Shown in pieces: positions 32,872 through 43,250 of a DNA stretch of 64,000 nt (position 1 is its first letter; every line of letters starts with the position of its first letter). The stretch is taken from contig OZ020485.1 in the NCBI GenBank assembly GCA_963971405.1, positions 37,219,921 through 37,283,920 of the forward strand. Direction: 5' to 3'. Origin of the DNA: Psococerastis gibbosa. Lineage: Eukaryota > Arthropoda > Insecta > Psocodea > Psocidae. The position numbers and the translations under genes were made by a program. The notes below the pieces were generated by a model that was not told the origin of the DNA, did no database searches, and saw only the letters and a list, made by a program, of their open reading frames with translations.

Positions 32872-34560
32872 TTAGTAAGCCAATCTAATCATTACTTTGA
32901 CAGACTTTGTACATGTAGGTGCTATACCTCTCTCATTTTGATCGAGATAGTCCCATTTTGAAGCCCCGTTTCAAACTAGCGCAGTGTGTGAGAAGCTTGA
33001 AGCGCAATTTCTTTTTCGAAAATGAGACTTAATGATATTTGATGAAAGAATAAGAAAAAGGGAATATAATATAATAATTCAAATTTTATCAAATTAAATT
33101 AAAAGTTTTCTCCGCATTTATTTTCAATATTATCCCGGACACCCCCCCCCCCCTTGGTGAAAGGTCATTACAAATGTAATGCATGAAAGCAGTGATTGTC
33201 TTCTTTCCAGGACTTTACTTACTCAAAGCATTCAATGCATTTTAATAATTATTGTAAGTGTCATTATGTATTTTCGTAGTGACCCTATGATCTTTAGGGG
33301 CAAATTAACTACACGTATACCTCAACCATATGATAAAATTGTAATTCAGTGAAAGGTAGGTAGAATGGCCTAGGTTTTATAATTGCCTAAGATTATAACA
33401 AAATTCATCTCTAAAAAGAAGTCCCACAGGGCGTGGAAAACAAAGTGCTGGATCTTACTCAAGAGCTTCGTAAATTACATATCAACAACTTAAATAAATC
33501 TCTTTTTTTTAATTTCCCTCTTCACTAATAATTTACAATGTAATGTTACACCTCAATTTGTATCCTTCGAGTGAATTATTATTCGAGTTTTTAAAGGGAT
33601 GGGACGGAAGCCATCCAAATGTATATCATTTTTACGAGAAAATTCTTGTCTACACCCTCGGGTGTACCAGTCTCACATTACCCTTTAATCAAACAGAAGC
33701 AGCCAACACGTCATCTTGTGGGAACAGTTTAAATTTGTTCCCACTTTCAAGGTTACATGACATTTTCCTTCCACAAAATTGATTCATTAATATTTCCTTT
33801 ATCCGTCTAAGTATTAAGATTTGCTTTATCTGTCGTAATTGTATAAGTGTCCTCATCCACTAAAATGTAATTAGGCTCTAAATAAATAGAACAGCAACTT
33901 TCGTATCGTTACAACATACTAATGGTTACAAATTTTATCTAGCTACTACTATTGAAAGGCAATGGGAAAATATTTAAGGCAGCAGTAAAAAAGCATGCAT
34001 TACCAACTTTTCCGTGCATCTGCTTGGCATATTGTTATAGATTTTTAATTAACGCTCTTTCTTAACCTTTTAATTTTGTTTTTGTTTTATAATTATTACT
34101 TTCAACATTTTATAATTTAAGAGTACGACTGAAAAATGTAAGTTATTTTAATTGTATATTTTAAATGAATCCCGGACACACAAGTCCTGTTGAGGAATAC
34201 AGTGCAATCTGCATTAGACATGTATGGTTTATGCCATGGTATACTCAGATGTACTCGGTTATTTATGGTAGCTAATTGTCAACATTTATAGGAATATTTA
34301 TGTTCGTGTGTAAATGATGGGAACTTCCATTATATCTACGGCACATTGTGATTCTGCCATATATAAATAAGATGGAGATGGAAATTGGTAATCTATCTTT
34401 CTTATCTTTTTTTAGACAGTCACGAGGAGAGAAGTAACTATTAGCCTTAGCCTAAGAAAAACCGAAAGATGAAAAATTCGATTCATTATTTATCTAATGA
34501 GCCATAACTACTGTTATAGCCTATTTGGCCGATCAGTCCAAAATCACCTCTCGTCGAAAT
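32872..34560. other. No recognisable gene
   Basis: A C-run at 33140-33153. The 79-residue ORF 33543-33782 has no recognisable domain. Confidence 0.35.
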
Positions 34561-34561
34561 A

Positions 34562-35295
34562 TACGAGGGTCATGTCAAAAATTAAGGTTCCCAACGCTGT
34601 ACACTCGCCACGCGAGGTGCTAGGTGAAATCCGGCTACACCGCCTTGATTGTGGGTTCCTCCTCTCCATTGCCACTATCGGGAGCGATCGCTACGACCAT
34701 CCGTGCGGGCCTTACAGCCTGCTATCGCCGTCACCGCCAGGTGTTTTGGTACCGAAAAGGCGTCTTGCTTATCGAGTTTATGCTTAAAGGGACCACAATA
34801 AATTCGGACAGGTACTGTGTGACGTTGATGAAACTCAAAAGGGCCATCCAAATTCGGAAAGGAAGACTAACGAAAAGCGTTAGGCTGCGCCACGACAACG
34901 CGCGCCCGCATGTCTCCAGACAGACCACCTGGACAAAGTCGGCTGAAAATTGCTTAATCATGGCCCCTACAGTCCTTATCTTGCTCCAAGCGACTTCCAC
35001 TACTTTCCAAAAGTAAAGCAACACTTGGGTGGACAACGGTTCAGTACAGACTACAGATGAAGAGGTGAAGGAAGCGGTCACCTCGTTCGTCGGCGGCCTG
35101 GCGGTGGAGCTAATCGAAGCGGGTTTTCAAAAGTGGATAACTCATCAGAAGAAATGCGTAGAAGAATCTGGCGACTATGTAGAAAAATAGTATAAAGTAC
35201 AAGCTGTCAGATGGAATAGGTACTTATTTATTGCAATAAAAATTGCCTTATACCTGAAAAAATGTGGGAACATTACTTTTTACATGACCCTCGTA
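34562..35295 (+). mobile_element. Mariner element, internally deleted
   Basis: Terminal inverted repeats TACGAGGGTCATGT...AA and its complement at 35266-35295 match for about 30 bp with a few differences. TA dinucleotides occur at both ends (34562-34563 and 35294-35295), as expected for this family. The 734-bp length is well short of the usual roughly 1.3 kb, so about 40% is missing, mainly the 5' coding half. It encloses a broken transposase (next entry). Confidence 0.88.
34742..35190 (+). pseudogene. Mariner transposase remnant
   Basis: The plus-strand frame to about 34930 reads FWYRKGVLLIEFM, then GTTINSDRYC and HDNARPH, the hallmark block holding the second catalytic Asp of the DDE/D domain. 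A frameshift follows. In the next frame the conserved SPDLAPSD block reads SPYLAPSD, so the third catalytic Asp is Tyr. The remainder (QKWI, then a stop near 35189) corresponds to the usual C-terminus. The N-terminal helix-turn-helix DNA-binding region and first catalytic Asp are absent. It cannot encode an active cut-and-paste transposase. Confidence 0.85.
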
Positions 35296-35296
35296 T

Positions 35297-35635
35297 GAAA
35301 CCATGATCCTACCACTTCTACTGACATAAGGTCCATCATTTAAAGACCACGCATAGTGTGAATGTAGTTCAATAAACCTCTAAGAAGGTATTTACCGATT
35401 GTCGTTCTTCATTTTCTTTCGGAGCAGCTTCACATCTAAAATCAGGAGCGTTACTGTTTATAAGGATAAAAAAAAGCCGATCGTAGTGTGATCGTAGCTG
35501 AGCGCTACAAATAATTCAAAAGGCGTTATCGATTTGAAGACGAGGTCATTTTCCGCTCTATTTCTTAACTTGAATAGTGTTTTACACTGGTACCAATATC
35601 TGCATAGCAATGAACATATTCTAGTGGTACTATAC
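35297..35635. other. No recognisable feature
   Basis: Spacer between the mariner and the family H element. A minus-strand 64-residue ORF has no recognisable domain. Confidence 0.4.
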
Positions 35636-35638
35636 TTA

Positions 35639-36077
35639 GGCGGGTATTCCACATACCTACAACGTCAATGAAAATTATGAAATTGAAGGACATTTCAATT
35701 TTACTCTATGCCATTGTTAAAATTGATCAATGATCAACTGATCATAGAGTAAAATCACAAACAATGAAAGAAACCAACTAAAATTAAAAAATGGCGTCAT
35801 GGGATATGACAAGTACAACTATTTTAATTGATTTCTTTAAAAAGAACGCATTTCTGTGTAAAAATTATAATAAGGTTTAAATAATAAGGCGACGAAGAAA
35901 ACAAATGCAATTTCAAGAAACAAATGCAAACAAATTTCAAAAATTTGGCGCTTACGCTTCAATTGAAAATTGTCAATTTTTGAAAAAACATATGAAATGG
36001 CCCCCATCAATGAAAAATTGAAATGTCCTTCAATTTCATAATTTTCATTGACGTTGTACGTATGTGGAATACCCGCC
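35639..36077. mobile_element. Family H MITE with exact TTA target duplication
   Basis: Ends GGCGGGTATTCCACATAC and GTATGTGGAATACCCGCC, with inner AATTATGAAATTGAAGGACA and its complement near 36020. TTA lies directly outside both ends (35636-35638, 36078-36080). 439 bp. The 102-residue minus-strand ORF inside has no recognisable domain. Confidence 0.88.
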
Positions 36078-36570
36078 TTAGGTATAAACAACAGAATTCT
36101 TTGGATTTTAAAAATTAAAAACAAATTTGAGTGCTGTAATGTCAAAAAGGGAGGCGGCCTTTGTCAGAAACAGAGAAGCAATCTTCTAATCTTCTTAGTT
36201 ACATGCCACTGCTATTGTATCTTTTAAAAGTGCCAATTTCTTTTCTTTGAAGATGGTAAACATTTTCTCTTCTCAAAACCTACAGTACAGTCAGTATACT
36301 ATGTCCTTTTAAAATTGCTTTCAAAATTGATACACTAAAGCTTAAGCTTACAGACAGTAGGAGAGTAATTTATCCGGGAATAAGTGTAAGAGAAATATAA
36401 ATAAATCATAATAATGTTAATTGACTTACAAGAATTAGTTCAAAATTGAAATCACAAATTATCAACAGAGATAAATTGCAAGTCATTGTTGCATAAACTT
36501 TACGTAGGCGGAACATTTTTATATTTATAATACTGCAATAATGGGTTAAGCATTGCCTTTATGACATTAA

Positions 36571-36720
36571 GTAGTATGTAGTAGTATGGTTGGACACAGT
36601 CCCAGGCCACGGTGTAGGCCCATAGGACCTCCTGATTATAGTGGATTCCGAACCACTTGGGAAACACAGTGAAGTCACATGATTAGTTTGGAGGTGACCA
36701 TGGCAAGCTCACAGACTTGT
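36571..36720. repeat. Dispersed repeat, family W (copy 1)
   Basis: Nearly the same as 45092-45240: GTAGTATGGTTGGACA, CCCAGGCCACGGTGT, CTCCTGATTATAGTGGATTC, GAACCACTTGGGAAACACAG and GGAGGTGACCA. About 140 bp, no coding sequence, class unknown. Confidence 0.8.
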
Positions 36721-36821
36721 TCGGTTAGATAGTTGTGTAGCTGTGCTAACCTGTCTAACATTACGAATCATGTCAAAATACGAGCATATAAGTAGAGGAT
36801 ATTCATTTACTGTTCATGTGC

Positions 36822-37000
36822 GGGCTTGCGGTCGAGCGGTTAAAACGACGCCCCGGTTAGGCGTAGATCGTGGGTTCGAATCCCGCCAAGTCCAGTTTTT
36901 ATTTATCCTCTAATTTCAGTTATAACGTGGAGGTTGCTTCTTCAACCAAAAGTTTATTTAAAAGTCAGTGTTATATACTTCATATAATACTGCAATAATG
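36822..37000 (+). mobile_element. SINE-B, full copy with foldable tRNA-like head
   Basis: 36822-36894 pairs as a cloverleaf-like head. The acceptor halves GGGCTTG and CAAGTCC are complementary with one G-U. The T-arm is GTGGG-TTCGAAT-CCCGC. The anticodon stem is ACGCC/GGCGT around CCGGTTA. Position 33 would be C rather than the near-invariant U, so a working tRNA is unlikely. The body continues through TTTATCCTCTAATTTCAG to TAATACTGCAATA. I call it a SINE, not a tRNA gene. Confidence 0.85.
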
Positions 37001-37027
37001 TGTACCGTAAGTTATATATACACAATA

Positions 37028-37097
37028 CGATCGCAGACGTGTGTATGTAACTCATTGTATGTATGCGATTAACGTTTTATTTAAAAAAAAAAAAAAT
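37028..37097 (+). mobile_element. LINE-E tip, heavily truncated
   Basis: CGATCGCAGACGTGTGTATG, then GTATGCGATTAACG and a poly-A tract match only the last stretch of LINE-E. Confidence 0.6.
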
Positions 37098-37182
37098 GTT
37101 TCCTACCTTACTTCCTGAGTAATAATTTTCTCTTGGTGCTAGGCCTGCTGTTGTAACAGATTGGTCAGTATACCTACATTCA

Positions 37183-37368
37183 CGACATGTAGAGTAATGA
37201 TACAGACTCGGACCGTTGATCGAATGTTTGTCGGTTCGAGTCCCACACTTACTTCATTGCCTTCGGAGGGCATGTAAAGTAGGCGGTCTCGGGTCTTCCA
37301 ATAGCCTTAACTTCGCTAGGTTAGCCTAGTAATAGAAAAAGTCAATATTTATTTATTTATTTAAATTC
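37183..37368 (+). mobile_element. SINE-A copy
   Basis: Head ACATGTAGAGTAATGATACA, B-box GGTTCGAGTCCC, body with a deletion (the GTGTAAGAGAGGGCTTTAT portion is missing), 3' end (ATTT)n. Confidence 0.85.
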
Positions 37369-37805
37369 CATTTTTATCAAAATAACTATGCATTTTACTG
37401 TGTTCTATAGTCAGAAAATGCGATACAATAGGACCAATAGATTTTTCCATTAAGTTGCGATATGAAGAAAAAAAACGTTGAACCATACACTGACAGGATG
37501 AAGCTTCCGGCCAGCGCGGAATAGGTAACTGACAGTGAGTGGCCTACCAGAAGTAGTCAATTTTAGTATGATTGATGGCAACGCAGCGGTTGGGAAAATA
37601 GAGATCCAACAAACCTTTATCTCAACCTCGATTCTAAATACAGGCATCATCCTTTGTGAATAATGCATGAGGGAGCACATACAAGAGTTGCAAAAACATT
37701 TTTTAGAAGTTTCGGACCAAATATTCATCAAAAAAGTTCAGCAATGATACTGAAAACTTTATTCTTGATTTAAATGTTCAAATTTTCACTATTTACATTA
37801 ATTCA

Positions 37806-37990
37806 AGGCCGTAGCCAGGGGGGGGTTCATGGAGGTTCAAACCCCCCCCCCCCCCCCCCAACGAAATGGCTGGACACTAGATAGAATCGGATATGGAGAG
37901 GAAAAATAAAAACTACTATGTAATAGCCAATGAAATTTCTGAAATCCCCCCCTCCCCCCCCCCCTGAAAAAATTCTGACTACGGCTTGGC
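37806..37990. mobile_element. hAT-like MITE (GGCCGTAGCCAGG ends)
   Basis: Left AAGGCCGTAGCCAGGGGG and right CTGACTACGGCTTGG are inverted repeats, each followed inward by C or G runs (37843-37859, 37945-37962). About 185 bp. I could not define an exact target duplication. Another end of the same type lies near 38360 (TACGGCCTTGAG). Confidence 0.65.
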
Positions 37991-38189
37991 ACTGATTGCA
38001 TTTAAACTATTAGAGGGTATATAAAATAACTCGTAGGGAAAAATATATAAAATAAAAGTCAAACAAGAAATAAGTATTATGGAAATTTCGTTAATTTATT
38101 TACCTACATTCTGATTTCCGTTTTCACTGAGCTTTCTGAGTCATAGGATCAAAATAGGAATAAAAATTCCATTTGACCCGTGAAAAATA

Positions 38190-38276
38190 GATAATTCGAA
38201 TCGAGGGGAGTGGAGGCATCGAAGTCACATGTTGCTCTGCCAACCAGCCAGCCGGCCGTAACTTGAAGAAGAAGAA
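38190..38276 (+). mobile_element. LINE tail fragment (AACCAGCCAGCC type)
   Basis: TCGAGGGGAGTGGAGGCAT and CTGCCAACCAGCCAGCCGG, then CGTAACTTGAAGAAGAAG match the LINE tail at 49.7-50.06 kb. Confidence 0.7.
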
Positions 38277-38489
38277 TCGGGTCAAAACTAAAACTAACAC
38301 TAAAACTTACTAAAAGTAATTTGACTGAACCTCCGCCCCGCCCCCTTACTCAGAATTCCTGTATACGGCCTTGAGGCTTAGAACCAAACAATGGCAAAAT
38401 GTAAATTTTGCCCCGATTCACCTCCCTTTATGGTATTTCTTTCTTCTGAGCAATTTTTAAATTCTATGTACATTGACATTATTTGAAAT

Positions 38490-38730
38490 ATTTTTGTTTG
38501 AAAACTTACTTACTTCGGTAGGGCCGATAGGGGCATCCAGCCCAGGGGGACTTTTGGCCTCTTCCACTACACCACGTCATCTCGGACGATCATGCGCCAC
38601 AAGCTTCCCGTCTCGGCCGGGGGCCGGTGGCGTGCACATCACAATGCGTGACCCTCACACGCCTCACGGTACGAGGGAGCTCAACCATTATTACAAAAAC
38701 TGTATATTAGATCTTGTAAATACAAGTTTA

Positions 38731-38731
<1 letters not shown>
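38490..38731 (+). mobile_element. Probable LINE 3' end with hairpin and (ATT)n tail
   Basis: A GC-richer block (GGGCCGATAGGGGCATCCAG and CTCGGCCGGGGGCC) ends in TCTTGTAAATACAAG, a small hairpin, then (TTA)n. The hairpin-plus-ATT ending resembles the 3' ends of the LINE pair downstream, so I infer another truncated LINE end. The body itself is not recognised. Confidence 0.4.

Positions 38732-38770
<39 letters not shown>
38732..38770. repeat. (ATT)n microsatellite, 5' of the LINE
   Basis: About 13 perfect ATT units immediately before the LINE 5' region. Confidence 0.95.
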
Positions 38771-38772
<2 letters not shown>

Positions 38773-38991
38773 AAATGGCGGCTAGTCAATTTCGCAACTC
38801 CTAAGTTCAGTTTTTAAGTGAGAAATTTTACCATACCTGAAGTGATACTGGAAGGAAAAGTTAACCAAGACCACACACAAGCATCCAGGTACCAATAAAA
38901 TACAAAAAATATTGGACACAGCAATAAAAAATAGGCAGATGAGCTTCACAGACAGTTACTACTGTTCATAGTGCTGCAATTGAACTATTGA

Positions 38992-39423
38992 GTGAAGACA
39001 GCGAACTGTCAGGACCTGTCCACAGATATTATAACTACTAGGCTAGTATACACAAACCTCAACTTGCACTTACTCAATTGTCCTCACTGTAAAATGAAGA
39101 CGTGTAAGAGATGCGGCGATAATATTGGGCCAGATGCTACGCTAGTTACATGCTACGGAAAATGCAATGGCACATATCACCTAGAATGTTCCAACTTATC
39201 AATGAGAACGTACAGAGGCAAGTCAGAAGCGGAGAAAAAGAAATGGGTGTGCATAACCTGTAGAGAAAGAAAGAAAAAACCCGAAACTGATACCGAAATC
39301 GAGGCCAACCAAGAATCAGATTCAGAAAACGAAGAAACAAACTCGCAGCTGAGTATTGAGGAGAAACTAGACCAAATTATGAAGGGGCAAAAGCGAACTG
39401 AAAATTATATATATAATATATAA
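38992..39423 (+). pseudogene. LINE ORF1, N-terminal part: PHD finger
   Basis: 143-residue frame. Residues 38-90 form a C4HC3 PHD-type zinc finger: Cys38, Cys41, Cys54, Cys58, His63, Cys66, Cys87, Cys90, with the conserved Trp two residues before Cys87. PHD fingers occur in ORF1 of several CR1/Jockey-group LINEs, where ORF1 binds the element RNA; the finger's ligand there is not settled. A Met at residue 35, just before the finger, is an alternative start. An acidic stretch (Glu/Asp/Ser/Asn, residues 97-125) follows. The frame ends at TAA 39421 inside an AT dinucleotide run (TATATATATAATATATAAT), probably an indel, since the next segment continues the protein. Confidence 0.85.
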
Positions 39424-39425
39424 TT

Positions 39426-39987
39426 ATGATCTTCCACAACATCGTTGCTGCCTTACGGGAAGAAATTAAAAAAAGAGATGGAGAAATAACCGAACTACAG
39501 GACGAACTACACGAATTCCAACAGCACTATCGGGGAAATTACGTGGAAATTCACAATCTAAAAGAAGAACAAGGAGAATCTGACCAATCCCTGCAAAACA
39601 AAATCATAAAAGTAGCTTCTGTAGTAGGCGTGAAAATAGAAGAAGAAGATATTGAGGGTTACCACAGGATCCCCACAAGGAATACAAGCAAACCGAAGCC
39701 AATTATTATAGTTGAGCTATCGTCCCGGAAAAAGCGAAACCTCATCTTGTCGAAACGAAAAACTAAAATAAGCCAAGGAGATGTCCTAGGGGATGGAGGA
39801 GCAAGCAGAATATACATAAACGAGAGTCTCACAATATAACAAAGAACTGCTATACAGAGCAAAAAAAGCAGCGAAAGAAAAAGACTATAAATTCGCATGG
39901 TGCATCAACGGAAGGATCTACGTACGGGAGGAAGAAGGATCCCGACCGATTTTAATTAAGAATGAAAAGCAACTAGATACCTTGTAG
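39426..39987 (+). pseudogene. LINE ORF1, C-terminal part: coiled coil and nucleic-acid-binding domain
   Basis: The frame 39426-39839 opens with a heptad-rich coiled coil (about residues 5-45, with LREEIKKRDGEITELQDEL). A segment with GYHRIPTRN, then PKPIIIVELSSRKKRN, follows, resembling the RNA-binding domain of LINE ORF1 proteins. It ends at TAA 39837. A one-base shift there opens a further 49-residue stretch to TAG at 39985, with LLYRAKKAAKE and FAWCINGRIYVRE, the usual ORF1 C-terminus. Two frameshifts separate three pieces of one protein. The coiled coil would support trimer or dimer formation (family knowledge). Confidence 0.8.
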
Positions 39988-40161
39988 GACTTATCATACA
40001 GTGCTGCAGAAACATACCGGTACTCGATAAAAAACGATAGTTGCACCTTAAAAAAGGCAAATCAATTTAACATAAGGGGTTACGAACAATTTTTCAGTCG
40101 ACGAACATATGATCTTGAAAGGGATACATCGTTTAACTCAAAAAAATACGACCTAAGAATT

Positions 40162-41118
40162 TTGCACCTAAATATCAAATCCTTAAAAAAACACTACAAT
40201 GAACTTCTCATTATAAAAGATCAACTAAACCCAGATGTCATAACCCTGTGCAAAACGGACCTAAAACCGCACGAAACACAGTTATATAAATTGGTAAACT
40301 ACAATACTTTCTTTTATTGCAGGACAAAACAAGCAGGGGGAGGAATAATGGTCTATGCACGGAAAAACTGGGGGTGTGAAGAAATATTATCTGGTGAATT
40401 ATATGATTCAATGGAAAAGGTATTTTTAAAAATAACTTTTGAAAATCAAAAAAGTATAAATTTCATGTCAATCTATAGACTGCATAAGTCAGTGGATCGT
40501 TTTTTAACTGATCTGTGTCAAATAATTGAAAATAAAATTGAGGGAAAATCAATCATTATTGGCGATATTAATTTATGCCTCATCAAAAAAACTAAAAAGA
40601 AAGAAGATTATTTAAACTTATTGATAGCAAACGGTTACAAACAATGTATAAATACAATAACACGAGAACACTTTAGAGAGCAAACACTGCAGACGTCATG
40701 CATTGACCACTGCTTCATTAAAGGCATAAATGCGACGGATTCCGCAGTTTTGCAATTGAAAATATCTGATCACTATCCGATAGTAATAGACCTAAAAATG
40801 AATGAAAAAATAAAACTTCATGAGAATAAAAAAAAGGTTAAAAAATACAATGAACCCCTCTTAAAAGCCTTACTAGCTTCGGAAAAGTGGGAAAATTCAT
40901 TTAGTTCTGAAGATAATCTGAATGATATGTATAATAAAGTAATAACAACATTTAAAAACTTATATAAAAAGGCAAAAATCACGAAAGGGAACCGTGAAAA
41001 GAGAGAAAGCATTTGGGTTACACCTAAGGTAAAAATAGCTATTGCGAAAAGGGACAAACTATTCAAAAAATGGAAAAAAAAACAAAAAAAACTTACTGTT
41101 AAGAGAAAGATATACTAA
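40162..41118 (+). pseudogene. LINE ORF2, endonuclease domain
   Basis: 318-residue frame; the true start is upstream or absent because the frame reads LRILHLNIKSL around 40150-40190. Motifs of the exonuclease/endonuclease/phosphatase fold appear in order: LNIKSL (Asn), VITLCKTDLKP, GGGIMVYA, SIYR, GDIN (Asp, Asn), SCIDH and SDHYPI (Asp, His). At the position that is usually catalytic Glu in 'ETW', this copy has Lys (CKTD). The linker to the reverse transcriptase follows and stops at 41116 after two A-runs (41071-41091). Confidence 0.88.
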
Positions 41119-41704
41119 ACAAAGAAACATCACTACAAAAATTATAAATGCAGCAAAATGTAGATCAATCCACAATGAAATTAAAATCGCGAAAAATGAT
41201 ACATCTAAAATGTGGGAAGTAATAAATAGACTAACCGGTAATAAAAAAAATAAAAGTATTGAAGACGGCATTGACAAAAATTTCTTGGTGGAAAAATCAA
41301 AACAAAATATTCGGGACACTGCAAATCTATTCTTATCTACATTTCTGGAAGAAATACAAAAGCTGTGTGTAGGCTGCAAATGGCCAATAACCAAAATAAA
41401 CTCACAAAATAAAAGCGACGCGGTTTTCAAATTTAAACAAATAACATGTCATGAAGTCCAAAAAATTATTGATGGCTTGAACATAAAAAAATCGCCAGGT
41501 TCAGACACGATTAGAATGCAAGACCTGAAAAGCAATAAAGAACTTACAAAAATCATCACTGACATAATAAATAAATCTTTTAAGGAAGGGAAAATCCCAG
41601 ACGAAATGAAAGTAGCAATAATAAGACCTATCTTTAAAGGCGGAAAACAAAATGACCCGAAAAACTACAGGCCTATATGTATATTAAATACAATAGAAAA
41701 GTAA
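41042..41704 (+). pseudogene. LINE ORF2, linker and reverse-transcriptase fingers
   Basis: 220-residue frame, plus-one relative to the endonuclease frame, overlapping it in the A-run region. Contains the connector (W..INRLTGNK), then KSPGSDTI, and the fingers block IIRPIFKGG, then PKNYRPICIL. The frame ends at TAA 41702-41704, where one G appears missing just before GTAATG. Confidence 0.88.
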
Positions 41705-42312
41705 TGGAAAAGGCCGTTCATGGTCAGTTAGTAACATACTTAAACAAAAATAAGTTAATAAATGACAAGCAGTACGGTTTTCAGAAGAATAAAAGCGCTG
41801 AGCGGAGCCTTTCTGACTTTAGTGAGTACGTAAATAACCAACTCCATTTGAATAATAACCTTCTTGTTTTGTTTATAGACTACTCCAAGGCTTTCGATGT
41901 TTTACCCCATGACGTCATAATAGAGCAGCTACAGCAAATCGGAATAGGGGGAGATGAAAAAAGCTGGTTCACAAATTACTTATACGCTCGTTCAGCTACA
42001 GTCAAGTTGCACGATGAAACTTGCCACCCACTAAACTGGGAGTCTGGTGTACCCCAGGGTAGTTTAATCGGTCCAACCCTGTATATCATAACAACGAATA
42101 AATTGAAGTCCCTGCTAACGGGAATTCAAACATTTATGTTCGCCGATGATATGGCGCTAGTAATAGCAAACAAAGATATCAATGAGGCGACTGTACACAT
42201 GAACCTCGCCATAAGAAAACTGCAGGCACTCTCACACGACCTCGGACTAACTATAAATAGCAAAAAAAAAACAAAATCATGCACATACGAAACAGGGGAC
42301 CTTTGCAAATAA
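41677..42312 (+). pseudogene. LINE ORF2, reverse-transcriptase palm
   Basis: 211-residue frame containing FIDYSKAFD (motif A Asp), GVPQGSLIGP (motif B), FMFADDMALV (catalytic FADD box) and LTINSKK (motif D). Catalytic Asp residues are intact. It ends in a ten-A run at 42264-42273, where the frame shifts again. Confidence 0.92.
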
Positions 42313-42992
42313 AAAACAAATATTTATTCCATACACACGATTGCCTGCACAGAATAAAAATAGAAAATTGTAAATGCGAAGACAAAATTGAAGTAGTAGA
42401 AGAGCATAAGTACCTAGGTCTGCAAATTGACAGTAGAATGACGTGGGAAAACCACATAGAAAGACTATGCAAACGACTACGCTCAGGGAGTGCGGCTTTG
42501 GCACGATTAAAATATGGAGTACCTTTTAAAACCATTAAATTAGCGTACCATGCCCTGGTCGAATCCATAGTAAGCTACGGTATAACAGTATACTTCAAAG
42601 ATAGAAATACATACACCTACAAATTAGAAATGATACAAAAGCGAATAATAAAAAACATGTTATCAAATAAAATTAACAAGAAATACAAAGAATACGACGA
42701 AAAATTCAAACATGCTAGCATTTTGCCAATAACAAAATTATTCAAGTATAAATTAATAAGAGATAACTATTTTAAAAAAGAGTACCAAATAGATGATAAA
42801 GGGAAGTATAATACAAGAAACCCAAAAAAGCTTAAGTTTGAGATAACATATAACAAATATGGAGAGAGATTAAACAAAGTACTTATACCAAATATGATAT
42901 TAAATGAACTTCCCCCCCAAATGAAAAAAATTAAACAGATGGGTGAGTTAAAAGCGGGTATAAAAAGATGGCTGGTCAATGGTGGGAGTTAA
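42279..42992 (+). pseudogene. LINE ORF2, reverse-transcriptase thumb and C-terminus
   Basis: 237-residue frame starting MHIRNRG, with HKYLGLQIDSRMTW (motif E region) and a Lys/Tyr-rich C-terminal domain ending at TAA 42990-42992. No RNase H or CCHC knuckle is seen. The same C-terminal domain recurs in the next LINE copy. Confidence 0.88.
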
Positions 42993-43189
42993 TAATAATA
43001 ATAAAAACTGACATTAAAATAACAAGTTAAAATAAAAATAAAAATAAAATAAACATTATAAATAAATAACAAAAATAAATGATTAAGCCTTGTTTAGCAG
43101 CACTGTATGAGTCTTTTGTCCCAAATAAGCGCTAGCTTGGGGATGCGGGATGTTATTATTATGTATTGTATTTTTGTAATATATGCTCC

Positions 43190-43214
43190 TTGTCCAGGGA
43201 ATACTGGACAAGGA
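43190..43214 (+). promoter_or_regulatory. 3'-terminal hairpin of LINE copy 1
   Basis: CTTGTCC-loop-GGACAAG forms a 7-bp stem shortly before the (ATT)n tail. An equivalent stem lies at 44352-44375 in copy 2. Conserved 3' stem-loops are known template-recognition signals in several LINE clades; the role here is inferred. Confidence 0.6.
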
Positions 43215-43231
43215 AAAGAAAGAAGAAAGTT

Positions 43232-43247
43232 TATTATTATTATTATT
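43232..43247. repeat. (ATT)n tract between the two LINEs
   Basis: Five TTA/ATT units exactly at the junction of the first LINE's 3' end and the second LINE's truncated 5' end. Confidence 0.9.
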
Positions 43248-43250
43248 GAT

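Larger units (their letters stand above)
38771..43231 (+). mobile_element. Near full-length PHD-finger LINE (copy 1)
   Basis: Order: 5' leader (38771-38990), ORF1 in pieces, a short linker, ORF2 (endonuclease and reverse transcriptase) in four frame segments, a 3' UTR with a hairpin (CTTGTCC...GGACAAG, 43190-43214), then (ATT)n. Two-ORF layout, EEP endonuclease and a microsatellite tail suggest the CR1/L2-like group (inference). It has at least four frame disruptions, so it is dead. Confidence 0.9.

Noticed and set aside
36822..36894. A functional tRNA-Thr(GGU) gene
   Set aside because: It lacks U33 and is the head of a repeat whose body recurs at 2107, 11838, 17636 and 18005, so it is a SINE.
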